Under the pieces are notes generated by a model. It did no database searches, was not told the DNA's origin, and saw nothing but the letters and a program-made list of their open reading frames with translations. Shown piece after piece: positions 41,654 through 51,900 of a DNA stretch of 64,000 nucleotides; within the stretch, counting starts at the first letter, position 1; the number at the start of each line of letters is the position of its first letter. The translations under genes and the position numbers were made by a program. Origin of the DNA: ECT2AJA-044 sp965262845 (GTDB lineage: Bacteria; Bacteroidota; Bacteroidia; Flavobacteriales; ECT2AJA-044); NCBI GenBank assembly GCA_965262845.1, contig CBDHFX010000002.1, positions 1,116,001 to 1,180,000 of the forward strand. The letters are read 5' to 3'.

Positions 41654-42426
41654 AACAGAGCATCTTTTTTGTACTGGCCCTTTTGGCCCTCAGTGCCTCA
41701 GCACAGCATCCGAACGCCTTGATCCGCTCGGGAAATGAAGCGTACGAGCAGGGAGCCTTCGACGATGCAGAAGTCGCTTATTCCAAGGCCCTGCGGGCCG
41801 ATGATGGCCAACCTGCCAGGGCGCGGTTCAACCTCGGTGATGCGCTCTTCCGTCAGGAACGTCTGGAAGACGCCCTGGTTGAGTTCCAGGCTGCTGCTGA
41901 ATGGTCGGACAATGCATCCCTGAAGGCCAAAAGCTACCACAACATCGGGAATATCCACAGTGCCACCCAGCAATGGGATCAGGCCGTGGAGGCCTATAAA
42001 AACGCCCTTCGGTCGGATCCGACCGATGAGGAAACCCGCCACAATTTAGCCTATGCACAAAAGCGGCTGAAGCAGGAACAACAGCAGCAGGATCAGGACC
42101 AGCAGCAAGATCAGGATCAACAGCAGCAAGATCAGGACCAGCAGCAACAAGATCAAGATCAGCAACAGCAAGATCAGGATCAGCAGCAGCAAGATCAGGA
42201 TCAACAGCAGCAGGATCAGGATCAGCAACAGCAAAACCAGGATCAACAGCAGCAAAACCAGGATCAGCAGCAAGAGCCCGGTCAACAACCTGCGGAAGGA
42301 CAAATAAGTCGGGAAGAAGCCATGCGCTTATTAGAAGCCTTGCAGCAACAGGAACAACAGGTACAGGAAAAATTGAAAAAGGAAAAGATCAAGGTAAAAA
42401 AGACAAAAAAGGAGAAGGATTGGTGA
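41650..42426 (+). CDS. batC: TPR protein BatC with Q/D repeat tract
   Basis: 258 residues. Signal peptide (SIFFVLALLALSASAQ), about three TPR motifs (residues 25-140: LIRSGNEAYEQGAFDDAEVA, RARFNLGDALFRQERLEDAL, SYHNIGNIHSATQQWDQAVE), then a tract of repeated QDQQQ units from about residue 142 to 209, encoded by roughly 15-base repeats at 42073-42276. The last part is basic (EKIKVKKTKKEKDW). It is presumably periplasmic or surface-tethered. The repeat tract can change length by slippage. On the minus strand the same repeats give a spurious leucine-rich ORF. It ends at TGA 42424-42426, sharing one base with batD. Confidence 0.88.
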   Translation: MKQSIFFVLALLALSASAQHPNALIRSGNEAYEQGAFDDAEVAYSKALRADDGQPARARFNLGDALFRQERLEDALVEFQAAAEWSDNASLKAKSYHNIGNIHSATQQWDQAVEAYKNALRSDPTDEETRHNLAYAQKRLKQEQQQQDQDQQQDQDQQQQDQDQQQQDQDQQQQDQDQQQQDQDQQQQDQDQQQQNQDQQQQNQDQQQEPGQQPAEGQISREEAMRLLEALQQQEQQVQEKLKKEKIKVKKTKKEKDW

Positions 42427-44192
42427 TGCGGTATGCTTTAGTATTTATAGCAATGGTGATGTCGTGGCCGGCGATCGGCCAAACGACCTTTAAGGCCTAT
42501 GCCAACGCAACGGTGGTGGCCAGGAACGAGCGGTTCCGTGTAACCTTCGAGGCCAATGATCGGTGGAATAATTTTGAACCACCGAATTTCAGTCCCTTCC
42601 GCGTGCTTCAGGGACCAGGTCAAAGCCAGTCAACAAAGATCGTTAATGGCAACATGAGTACCACCTTTAGCTACAGCTACACGCTGCAGCCCACCAAAAC
42701 CGGCACTTTCACGCTTCCGCCCGCGAGGGCGAAGATCAAAGGGGAGGTGCGGAAAACGAACACCCTGCAAATTAAGGTGGTGGCAGAGGATCAGAAACCA
42801 CGCGACAAAAACGATCCATATTCGATTGCCCGGCGAAACAACATTCTGCGGGTGTTTGTGAGTAAGCGCAACCTGTATGTAGGTGAGCCGATCACCGTAA
42901 CATTTAAGCTGTACTACGCGAGTCAGATCCATAATTATAGTGGCCAGGCCCCGGATCTGATCGGGTTTTTCAAGGAGGAGATCGAGCTGAAGGACCAGCG
43001 CGAGGAACGCGAAAACTACAAGGGCAGGCTGTACCATGTGGCCACCCTGAAGAAATATGTGCTGATCCCGCAGAAAGCGGGGGAACTGGAAATAGACCCG
43101 TTTGTGCTGGACCTGGAAACAGCCGTGTCCACGAAACAGCGCGATTTCTTCAACAGAACCGTTTATAAAACCGTAGGGTACACGGCCAGGAGCCCGGTTG
43201 TGAAGATCGAGGTGGCTCCGCTTCCTGCCGCAGGCAGACCCAGCAATTTCAATGGTGCGGTGGGTGAGTATCGCTTTGAAGTGACTCTGAATGATACGGC
43301 CGTAATGACCGATGAGTCGGCTACGCTGACAGTGGAGGTGAGCGGGATCGGGAACCTGAAGCTGTTTGAGCTTCCGGCGCCGGACATTCCGAATTCGATC
43401 GAAACATACGACCCCCAATACTCGGAGCGCATTTCGGTCGGAAACCAGGGTTTGCGCGGTTCGCGGAAGAACGAATATCTGCTGATCCCGCGGTTTAACG
43501 GAGCATACAAGATACCGGAAATGGCCTTTTCGTATTTCGACACGAAAAAGGGTAAATACGTGCAGCTGAAGAGCCCGGAGTATACGCTGAATGTACTGGG
43601 CGGATCCGATGCGCCGAAGGGAGGAGGTGCGGGCAGAGGCGTGGTGCAGCGGGGTCGTGAAAAGGTCGGCTACCTCAACGAGGAAATCCTGTTTATCAAG
43701 ACCGATCCGGGTAAAATGGTGGATCCAGCCGGAGGCTGGTACTCCAATCCACTCCGCTGGGGGCTCATGCTGGTCGGAGTAATGGCTGTGGTGGGATCGG
43801 CCGCGACCCGGCGGCGGCGCGATGCACGCGCAGCAGATGTGATCGGAAGCCGGCGCAAACAGGCCCGGAAGGTGGCCACCAGGCGACTGGCCGACGCAAA
43901 AAAACAGCTCAACGCCGGAAAACAACAGGAGTTTTATGAGGAAATCACCCGGGCCCTGGAGGGATACGTTCGTGACAAGCTGCAGGTGGATCTGGCCGGT
44001 CTTGGGCTGGATCGCGTATTGGATGAACTGGGCATGCACGGCGCCCAGGAGGATCTTAGGACCCGGGTGAAGGAACTGTGGGATGCCACCTGCTTCGCAC
44101 GCTATGCTCCGGGCAGTGGCGCTGCAGCCAATGAAAAACATTATCGCGAAACCCTGGAGCTGGTCACTGAACTCGAAAACGTACTGAAATGA
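42426..44192 (+). CDS. batD: BatD-family membrane protein
   Basis: 588 residues from ATG 42426 (TTG and GTG codons just upstream are less likely). Signal peptide (YALVFIAMVMSWPAIGQT), three to four beta-sandwich BatD domains: TFKAYANATVVARNERFRVT, NILRVFVSKRNLYVGEPITV, VGEYRFEVTLNDTAVMTDES. A membrane helix lies near residue 448 (PLRWGLMLVGVMAVVGSA), and a basic, helical cytoplasmic end follows. The RNDPYSIARRNN-like region is typical of BatD. It overlaps batE by four bases. BatD is thought to present or bind partners across the inner membrane for the Bat complex. Confidence 0.9.
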   Translation: MRYALVFIAMVMSWPAIGQTTFKAYANATVVARNERFRVTFEANDRWNNFEPPNFSPFRVLQGPGQSQSTKIVNGNMSTTFSYSYTLQPTKTGTFTLPPARAKIKGEVRKTNTLQIKVVAEDQKPRDKNDPYSIARRNNILRVFVSKRNLYVGEPITVTFKLYYASQIHNYSGQAPDLIGFFKEEIELKDQREERENYKGRLYHVATLKKYVLIPQKAGELEIDPFVLDLETAVSTKQRDFFNRTVYKTVGYTARSPVVKIEVAPLPAAGRPSNFNGAVGEYRFEVTLNDTAVMTDESATLTVEVSGIGNLKLFELPAPDIPNSIETYDPQYSERISVGNQGLRGSRKNEYLLIPRFNGAYKIPEMAFSYFDTKKGKYVQLKSPEYTLNVLGGSDAPKGGGAGRGVVQRGREKVGYLNEEILFIKTDPGKMVDPAGGWYSNPLRWGLMLVGVMAVVGSAATRRRRDARAADVIGSRRKQARKVATRRLADAKKQLNAGKQQEFYEEITRALEGYVRDKLQVDLAGLGLDRVLDELGMHGAQEDLRTRVKELWDATCFARYAPGSGAAANEKHYRETLELVTELENVLK

Positions 44193-44953
44193 AGAAGTGG
44201 GCCTACATCATTGCCTTTGTGTTGCTGGCTCCCGGAGTCGGGGCAGACGAGCTGAGGCAGGCGTTTGAACAGGGCAATGAACTGTATATGGAGCACGATT
44301 ATCCGGGGGCGATCGAAGCATACAGATCCGGCCTCACGGCCGGAAAGGCAAGCGCCGCGCTGTACTATAACCTCGGAAATGCCTACTTCCGAAACGGACA
44401 ACTCGCCCCGGCAATCCTGAACTACGAACGCGCTCTGAAGGTGGGCGGAAAGGATGAGCAAGTGCTCCGGAATTTAACTATTGCGGAGGCGCAGCGGGTT
44501 GATGAAATTGAACCCCTGCCCCGCCCGATCCTGACCCGATGGTATCTTGCCTTGTTAGGGGCTTTAACGGTGGATCAATGGGCCTTTGTTGGATTCGTAC
44601 TGTTTTTTGGAGCCGTTATCAGCTTTTTGGCGGTTATGGAACGATGGGTCTCATCGGGCCGCAGGCCCCTCTTCTTTTGGCTGGGGCTGATCCTGCTGGC
44701 TTTGGCCGTGGGCGGAAACGTACTTGCAGAACTGGTGCATGATCGGATTGAGGATCGGCCCGCGGGAATCATTATGGTTGCGAATACCTACGTGAGATCA
44801 GGGCCCGATGCGGATGCCGGGGACCTTTTTGTGCTGCACGAGGGAACCAAGGTAACGATGCGCGAGAGCTACTCAGACTGGGTTCGGGTACGGCTGGCAG
44901 ATGGCAAGATCGGCTGGATCCCGGAAGAGGATGTCGAACGGATCGGGTACTAA
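44189..44953 (+). CDS. batE: BatE: TPR and SH3 domain membrane protein
   Basis: 254 residues. A signal or anchor segment (AYIIAFVLLAPGVGADEL) is followed by TPR repeats over about residues 25-100 (AFEQGNELYMEHDYPGAIEA, ALYYNLGNAYFRNGQLAPAI), two membrane segments (FVGFVLFFGAVISFLAVM and LFFWLGLILLALAVGG), then a bacterial SH3 domain (NTYVRSGPDADAGDLFVLHE, VRVRLADGKIGWIPEEDVE). The last gene of the operon, ending at 44953. The TPR-membrane-SH3 order is standard for BatE. Confidence 0.9.
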   Translation: MKKWAYIIAFVLLAPGVGADELRQAFEQGNELYMEHDYPGAIEAYRSGLTAGKASAALYYNLGNAYFRNGQLAPAILNYERALKVGGKDEQVLRNLTIAEAQRVDEIEPLPRPILTRWYLALLGALTVDQWAFVGFVLFFGAVISFLAVMERWVSSGRRPLFFWLGLILLALAVGGNVLAELVHDRIEDRPAGIIMVANTYVRSGPDADAGDLFVLHEGTKVTMRESYSDWVRVRLADGKIGWIPEEDVERIGY

Positions 44954-44983
44954 AAACCCGTGGATATGAACTTTCTTATTTCT

Positions 44984-45180
44984 ATAACCCTTTGAATAAG
45001 GCTACAAAATTATAGCCCCATAAGTAAAAACGTTTCTCAATTGTCCGAAAAAGGCAAAAAAGCGCAGAAAATAAGTGGAATGGGGTTAAAAAGATGAGAA
45101 AATGTCATGCTCAAAAAATATTTTTTTTCAAATCAAGAAAAAATGTGGGTATAAATAGTACCTTATTCGAAGGGTTCTAC
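44984..45180. repeat. Inverted arms and dispersed repeat copy 2 between batE and the chorismate-mutase gene
   Basis: A 16-bp inverted repeat with one mismatch, AACCCTTTGAATAAGG at 44986-45001 and CCTTATTCGAAGGGTT at 45161-45176, encloses 159 bases. The right 56 bases (45125-45180) are a second copy, in opposite orientation, of the segment at 4765-4820. The arm sequence ATAACCCTTTGAAnAAG also recurs at 4823-4838. No gene in the gap. Confidence 0.6.
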
Positions 45181-45182
45181 AA

Positions 45183-45665
45183 ATGGGATTTTTTGACGTA
45201 TCGATCGAAAAGCGAATAGCTAGCAATAAATTTTATACGACTATCAATAGGCTGATCAATTGGGATCCGACAGTAGCCCTCAGCGACGCCTGGCAACAGG
45301 TAACGCCCAGGCAATTGGGGAGCATCATGAAGGAACTGGTGCTACGTTCTTCTTCGTCCGAGGACGCCGTGTTCCTGAGTAAGCTAAAACAGTTGCGGGA
45401 ACAGATAGACGGGATTGATGCGGAATTACTTGAGGTTTTGTCGCGCCGCTTAAAGATCGTGGAGGAGATCGGCATGTTCAAGAGAGAGAAGAACGTGACT
45501 ATTTTTCAGCTTGATCGCTGGTTTGAGATCCTCGAGACCCGGAAAGACTGGGGTGACGAACATGCCTTGTACCGCGAAATGGTGGAAGAGCTGTTCAAGT
45601 TGATTCACAAGCACTCGGTTCGGACCCAGGCTGATATGACTCACCGGATCAATGAGGTACGATAG
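45183..45665 (+). CDS. Chorismate mutase domain with remnant of DAHP synthase
   Basis: 160 residues. The C-terminal 95 residues are an AroQ-type chorismate mutase: LKQLREQIDGIDAELLEVLS, RRLKIVEEIGMFKREKNVTI, RWFEILETR and LFKLIHKHSV. Residues about 28-55 (DPTVALSDAWQQVTPRQLGS) look like the last segment of the DAHP synthase domain that precedes chorismate mutase in the bifunctional enzyme common in Bacteroidota. The rest of the synthase is missing and the first 27 residues have no counterpart I recognise. It may therefore be a truncated duplicate of that bifunctional gene with a new start, directly behind the 45125-45180 repeat. Catalysis would turn chorismate into prephenate. Confidence 0.72.
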   Translation: MGFFDVSIEKRIASNKFYTTINRLINWDPTVALSDAWQQVTPRQLGSIMKELVLRSSSSEDAVFLSKLKQLREQIDGIDAELLEVLSRRLKIVEEIGMFKREKNVTIFQLDRWFEILETRKDWGDEHALYREMVEELFKLIHKHSVRTQADMTHRINEVR

Positions 45666-45796
45666 ATCTTACCCCGATCGTGCCTGCTCCGGGTAATCAC
45701 CCTTTTCTATTTTTACCGCTACTGTTTTAGGAGATGCCTTTAGAAGAGATAAATATCTAACTTTCAGTGACGTGATCGCTTACGACCTGGATTTAT

Positions 45797-45828
45797 TTTG
45801 GACAGATGCGATAAAAAAACTACATTTG
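45797..45828 (+). promoter_or_regulatory. Bacteroidota promoter for the giant adhesin
   Basis: TTTG at 45797-45800, then 20 bases, then TACATTTG at 45821-45828: a near-consensus TTTG-N19-TAnnTTTG promoter. It leaves a leader of about 150 bases before the ATG at 45987; the 320-base gap 45666-45986 holds no other gene. Confidence 0.65.
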
Positions 45829-45986
45829 TGCATCATCGCTTATTCACCGCAAGGCGGATAAACAAACGGACTTAAGGGGGAATATCATGACATATGGGAC
45901 AGAGGAACCAGAAAATCATGTTCTTCAAATAAATATTCAGGTGTAAATGAAACCTCAGCAGAGGGTACTTTCGATTTCGACTTACT

Positions 45987-48900
45987 ATGAAACATACATT
46001 TTTTTGCTTATCACTAATGATCGCATTAAGCGGATCTGGTCAGTCTGGCTTAATTTCTGTTTCAAATGATACCATTTGTCCCGGACAGATTAATGCTTCA
46101 TTTACAAATTGTTCTCATCAACAGTATAGTCTTTCCTTCAATAATTCCTCTGTTGAAGTAGCTAATGCTACTAAGTATAATTTTGGAGTGAATCAAAATT
46201 TTACAGTTGAGCTTTGGGTGAACTCAACCTTTATAGATGCTACCGCAGTTCCCTCCCATGGCCAATGGCTATTTGGGAAAGGTGGTGGTAGCTCGAACCC
46301 TCATTATGCGGTGGGTATTCAAAGAAATTCAGGACTTCCCAGAATTAGCATTTCTGACGGTAACAGTAGCAATGTTGTGCAATTTAATGGAACGATGAAT
46401 GTTTGCGATGGGCAATGGCATCATGTGGCTTACGTTTTTAACCGAACTACTGATTCCATTCAGATCATCATTGACGGGGTTTTGAATGCAACCGGATCCA
46501 TTGCAATTGTTGGCAATATGCAAAATAGTGAATCAGTAGTATTTGGTGTTGCCAGCCAGGGAGGCATATCAGGAGGATGGTATTATGGCCATATTGATGA
46601 TATCCGGGTTTGGAATACTGCAAGGACTGCAGCTCAGGTAAATGGTTTGATGAATCAGTTCATCAATCCGGCTAATCACCCGGATCTGATTGGGCATTAT
46701 GACTTTAATGAAGGTACCGGCAACCTGGTCTATGACTGTGCTCCAAATCCAGAGAACGGAATGTTAATTCAATCCCCGACCTGGTCATCTCAGTCAGCCT
46801 TACCGGTAAATTTGACTTTCCCTTTGACGTGGAGCAATGGTAGTACGGCTAATTCCACACAGTTTCTGGTTACTTCAGATACTACTATCTGGGCCCATTC
46901 CGGATTTTGTAAATATGAGTGTACGGATACGGTAAACCTATACCTGCACGTCCTGGCCGTAGTATCGGAAAGTAGTGTAAGCTGTTTCGGCGACAATAAC
47001 AGTGCGCTGATGGTGACCGTATCGGGCGGAACCCCTCCGTATAGCTACCTGTGGAACACGGGGGGCACCACTTCATCCCTGAATAACCTGAGCGAGGGAA
47101 CCTACCAGCTAACGGTGACCGATGCTGCAGGATGTACCCAGTCCCTTCCCATGAGCATCAATGCCCTGAGCGCTACCGGTGTGGCAACGGATATTACCTG
47201 CCAGGGGGCGAACGACGGATCCATTGATGTAACCGTATCAGGCGGCACCTCTCCATACAGCTACTCATGGAACACAGGGGGCACCACCTCAACCCTGAGT
47301 GGCCTGACAGCCGGAACCTACCGGGTAACGGTTACGGATGCCAATGCCTGTACCCAGTCCCTTACTGTAAACATCGCCCAGCCTGGTGCAGCTATAACAG
47401 CTCCCTGGAGTGAAGATTTTGAAGGTGCCACCTTTGTCCCGCTCAACACCTTTGATCAATGTTGGGCGACCATCCCAGCCAGTGGTACACCTTATGTTTA
47501 CAACTGGTGGTTGGAAACGGGCAGCACATGGTCTACAAATACAGGTCCTTCCGCTGACCACACAACCGGTGTGCCGGGAGCAGGCAAGTACATCTATGCA
47601 GAGGCCAGCATCCCTACAGAGGCCAGTTTTGGTTCGGCAGGTGACACAGCAAAAATTTTGATACCCCTGATTGACATCAGTGGCATCACCAACCCGGCGC
47701 TCCGTTTCTGGAAACATTTTCACGGTGCCGATATTGGCTCGTTCTTCGTTGAAGTCGATACGGGTAGTGGATTCCAGGTGGTTTATACAACACATGGCCC
47801 CGGTCCGCAAACAGCTGAGACCGATCCCTGGGTTGAGGAGGAAGTTGACCTGAACGCCTTTGCCGGTTCCACATCACTTCAGATCCGGTTCCGTGCTATC
47901 CATGGCGGAAGTTATCATGGTGATCTGGCCCTGGATGATATTTCCGTGGATATAGGTCCACCCTGTCCCAAACCAAGTGCCATTTCGGTGGTTTCAACTG
48001 GTGTAACCGACGTAACGCTGGACTGGGTACCCAGCTCAGGGACTTCCTGGAAGGTGGCCTACGGAGCACCCGGGTTTCATCCGGACTCTGCAGTGGGTTC
48101 AGCGAACGGACCAATAGGGATCGTGCCGGCAGGTGCTCATCCTTTCACAGTAACCGGTGTAACGGCTGGCACGGACTATCACTTCTACGTACGGGAAGCC
48201 TGTGCAACGGTTCCAGGAGCAAACAGTGAATGGAGAGGCCCTACAAGCACACGTACATATTGTGTGGCTGTAACGGCTCCGTGGACAGAAGACTTTGAGG
48301 GCCCGACCTTCGCTCTGTACAATACCTTCGACTCTTGTTGGAGGACCATTCCTGTGAGCACCTCTGGTGCTTATAGGTGGGAGTTGGAAACGGACAATAC
48401 GCTTGCTTCAAATACAGGTCCTTCCGCTGACCATACCACCGGTGTGCCGGGAGCAGGCAAGTACATCTATACAGTGGGCTATTATGGTCCGGCAGGTGGC
48501 CAGGCGGAAATTTGGACACCGCTGATCAACATCAGTGGTATCACCAGCCCAACACTCCGTTTCTGGAAACACTTCTACGGTACCCATATTGACTCGTTCT
48601 TTGTTGAAGTTGATACGGGTAGCGGATTCCAAACGATCTACGAAACACATGGTCCCGGTCCGCAAACAGCTTCAACCGACCCCTGGGTTGAGGAAGAAGT
48701 TAGCCTGAACTCCTTTGCCGGTTCCACAGCACTTCAGATCCGCTTCCGTGCTATCCGTGGTGGAGGTTGGCTCGGTGATCTCGCCCTGGATGATATTTCC
48801 GTAGGTCCCTGTTTGAATGTCCATACCGCAATAACCAACACTACCTGCCATGGAGCCAGCGACGGTTCCATCAATGTAAGCATTAGCGGCGGAACCCCTC

Positions 48901-51900
48901 CGTACGGCTACCTGTGGAACACGGGGGGCACCACCTCATCCGTGAATAACCTGAGTGAGGGAACCTACCAGCTAACGGTGACCGACTCTGTGGGATGTAC
49001 CCAATCCCTTCCCGTGAGCATCAATGCCCTGAGCGCTACCGGTGAGGCAACGGATATTACCTGTCATGGGGCGAACGACGGATCTATTGATGTAACCATT
49101 AGCGGCGGTGCACCCGGCTATACCTATGCCTGGGATAATGGAGCAACCGGTACGTTAAACAGTGCTCCATATACTATTTCACGCAGTAACCTAGGCCCCG
49201 GAACCTATCAGGTAACGGTTACAGATGCCAATGCCTGTACCCAGTCCCTTGCCCTAAGCATTACCCAGCCCGGTGCACTTGCTGCTACTGGTGGGGTAGC
49301 GAACGTTACCTGTCATGGGGGTAGCAACGGATCCATTGATGTAACCGTATCGGGCGGAACCTCTCCGTACAGCTACTCATGGAATACGGGGGGCACCACC
49401 TCATCCCTGAATAACCTGACAGCCGGAACCTATCGGGTAACGGTTACGGACGCCAATGCCTGTACCCAGTCCCTTTCCGTGAGCGTTACCCAGCCCGGTG
49501 CAACACTTGCTGCTACTGGTGGATCAAGCAACATCACTTGTCATGGAGTAAACGACGGAGCAATTGATGTAACCGTATCGGGTGGGACCATTCCCTATAC
49601 CTACGCCTGGAGCAGGAACCCTCAGGCAGGATTTACTGATCCGGGTACCCAGGACCTGTCGGCACTGGCGCTAGGTACCTACACCCTTAATGTAACCGAC
49701 AATAAGAGTTGTTCGGCTACGCTCACGTTCTCCCTCACCGAGCCAGAAGCCCTGACCGTATCGGTAGGTTCGGTAACCAACGTAAGTTGTTTTGGCGGTA
49801 ATGACGGGGCGCTGACTGTAAGCGTATCGGGCGGCACCACTCCGCACAGCTACCTATGGAACACGGGAGGCACCACCTCAACCCTGAATAACCTGACAGC
49901 CGGAACGTATCGGGTAACGGTTACGGACGCCAATGCCTGTACCCAGTCCCTTTCCGTGATCATCACCCAGCCCGGTGCAACACTTGCTGCTACTGCTACC
50001 GGTGGGGTAACGAACGTTACCTGTCGTGGGGGCAGTGATGGATCCATTGATGTAACTGTATTGGGTGGAACTCCTCCGTACAGCTACCTTTGGAATACGG
50101 GAGGCACCACTTCATCCCTGAGTGGCCTGACAGCCGGAGCGTATCGGGTAACGGTTAAGGATGCCAATACCTGTACTCAGTCCCTTTCCGTGAGCATTAC
50201 CCAACCCGGAGTTTTAGTCGCTACCGTAGGGGCTACCAGCGTTACTACCTGTGGAGCCAGCGATGGTTCCATCAGTGTAAGCATTAGCGGCGGAACCTCT
50301 CCGTACAGCTACCTGTGGAACACGGGCGGCACCACTTCATCCCTGAGTAACCTGAGCGAGGGAACCTATCAACTAACGGTGACCGACGCTGCAGGATGTA
50401 CCCAGTCCCTTCCCGTGAGCATCAATGTCCTGAGCGCTACCGGTGGGGCAACGGATATTACCTGCCATGGGGCGAACGACGGATCCATTGATCTAACCAT
50501 TAGCGGCGGTACACCCGGTTATACCTATGCCTGGAATAACGGGCTTTCGGCCGGTACCTCACACAGCAATCTAAGTGCCGGGATCTACCGCCTGTCTGTA
50601 ACGGATGGCAACCAATGTGAGGAGTTCTTTTCATACACCATTACTGATCCGGATGTCCTGACCGTATCGGCAGGTTCGGTAACTAACGTAAGCTGTTTCG
50701 GAGGTAATGACGGGGCGCTGACTGTGAACGTACTGGGCGGAACCTCTTCATATAGTTACCTGTGGAACACGGGAGGCACCACCTCAACCCTGAATAACCT
50801 GACAGCCGGAACATATCGGGTAACGGTTACGGACGCCAATGCCTGTACCCAGTCCCTTTCCGTGATCATCACCCAGCCCGGTGCAGCTGTAACAGCTCCG
50901 TGGACAGAAGACTTTGAAGGCCCGACCTTTGCTCTGTTCAACACCTTTGATCCATGTTGGACAACCATCCCGGCGAGTTCAAATTCTGCTTACAGCTGGT
51001 GGTTGGAAACGGACAATACGTCTACTTCAAAGACAGGTCCCTCCGCTGACCACACCACCGGTATACCGGGAGCAGGCAAGTACATCTATACAGAGGCTAA
51101 CTGGGGTTCGACAGGTGACATGGCAGAAATCCGGACACCACTGATTGATATCAGTGGCATCACCAACCCGACACTCCGCTTCTGGAAGCACTTCTATGGT
51201 GGCCATATTGACTCGTTCTTTGTTGAGGTCGATACGGGTAATGGATTCCAAACGATCTATGCAACACATGGCCCCGGTCCGCAAACAGATGAGACCAACC
51301 CCTGGGTTGAGGAAGAAGTTGACCTGAATGCCTTTGCCGGTTCCACGGCACTTCAGATCCGGTTCCGTGCTATCCATCCTGGTGGGGGTATTATTTTTGA
51401 CCACGGTGACCTAGCCCTGGATGATATTTCTGTAGTAAGTCTACCTTGCTTGAAACCGAATGCCATTTCGGTGGTTTCGGCTGGTATAACCGATGTAACG
51501 CTGGACTGGGTGCCCGGCTCAGGGACTTCCTGGGAAGTGGGCTATGGTGCACCATGGTTTCATCCGGACTCTGCAGTGGGTTCAGCGAACGGACCAATCG
51601 GCATCGTTTCGGCAAATACTCACCCTTTCACGGTAACTGGTTTAACGACTGGCACGGATTATCACTTCTACGTACGGGAGGCCTGTGCGACGGTTCCCGG
51701 AGTGAAAAGCGAATGGAGAGGTCCTGTAGGGACGCGTACAAATTGTGCAGCTGTACCAGCTCCGTGGGCAGAAGACTTTGAAGGCTCAACCTTCGCCCTA
51801 TACAACATCTTTGACCCCTGTTGGACGACCATTCCGGCAAGTGGATTTGTTTACAGCTGGTGGTTGGGGGCAGGCTATACACCTTCTGTTTCTACAGGTC

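Noticed and set aside
42046..42303. Minus-strand ORF of 85 residues, leucine/isoleucine-rich, resembling a membrane protein
   Set aside because: It is the antisense reading of the BatC Q/D repeats (CAG/GAT codons read as CTG/ATC), with no start context of its own.
42630..44141. 503-codon open frame on the minus strand opposite batD
   Set aside because: Composition is His/Arg/Gln-rich without domains, whereas the plus strand encodes clear BatD; long shadow frames are expected in GC-richer genes.
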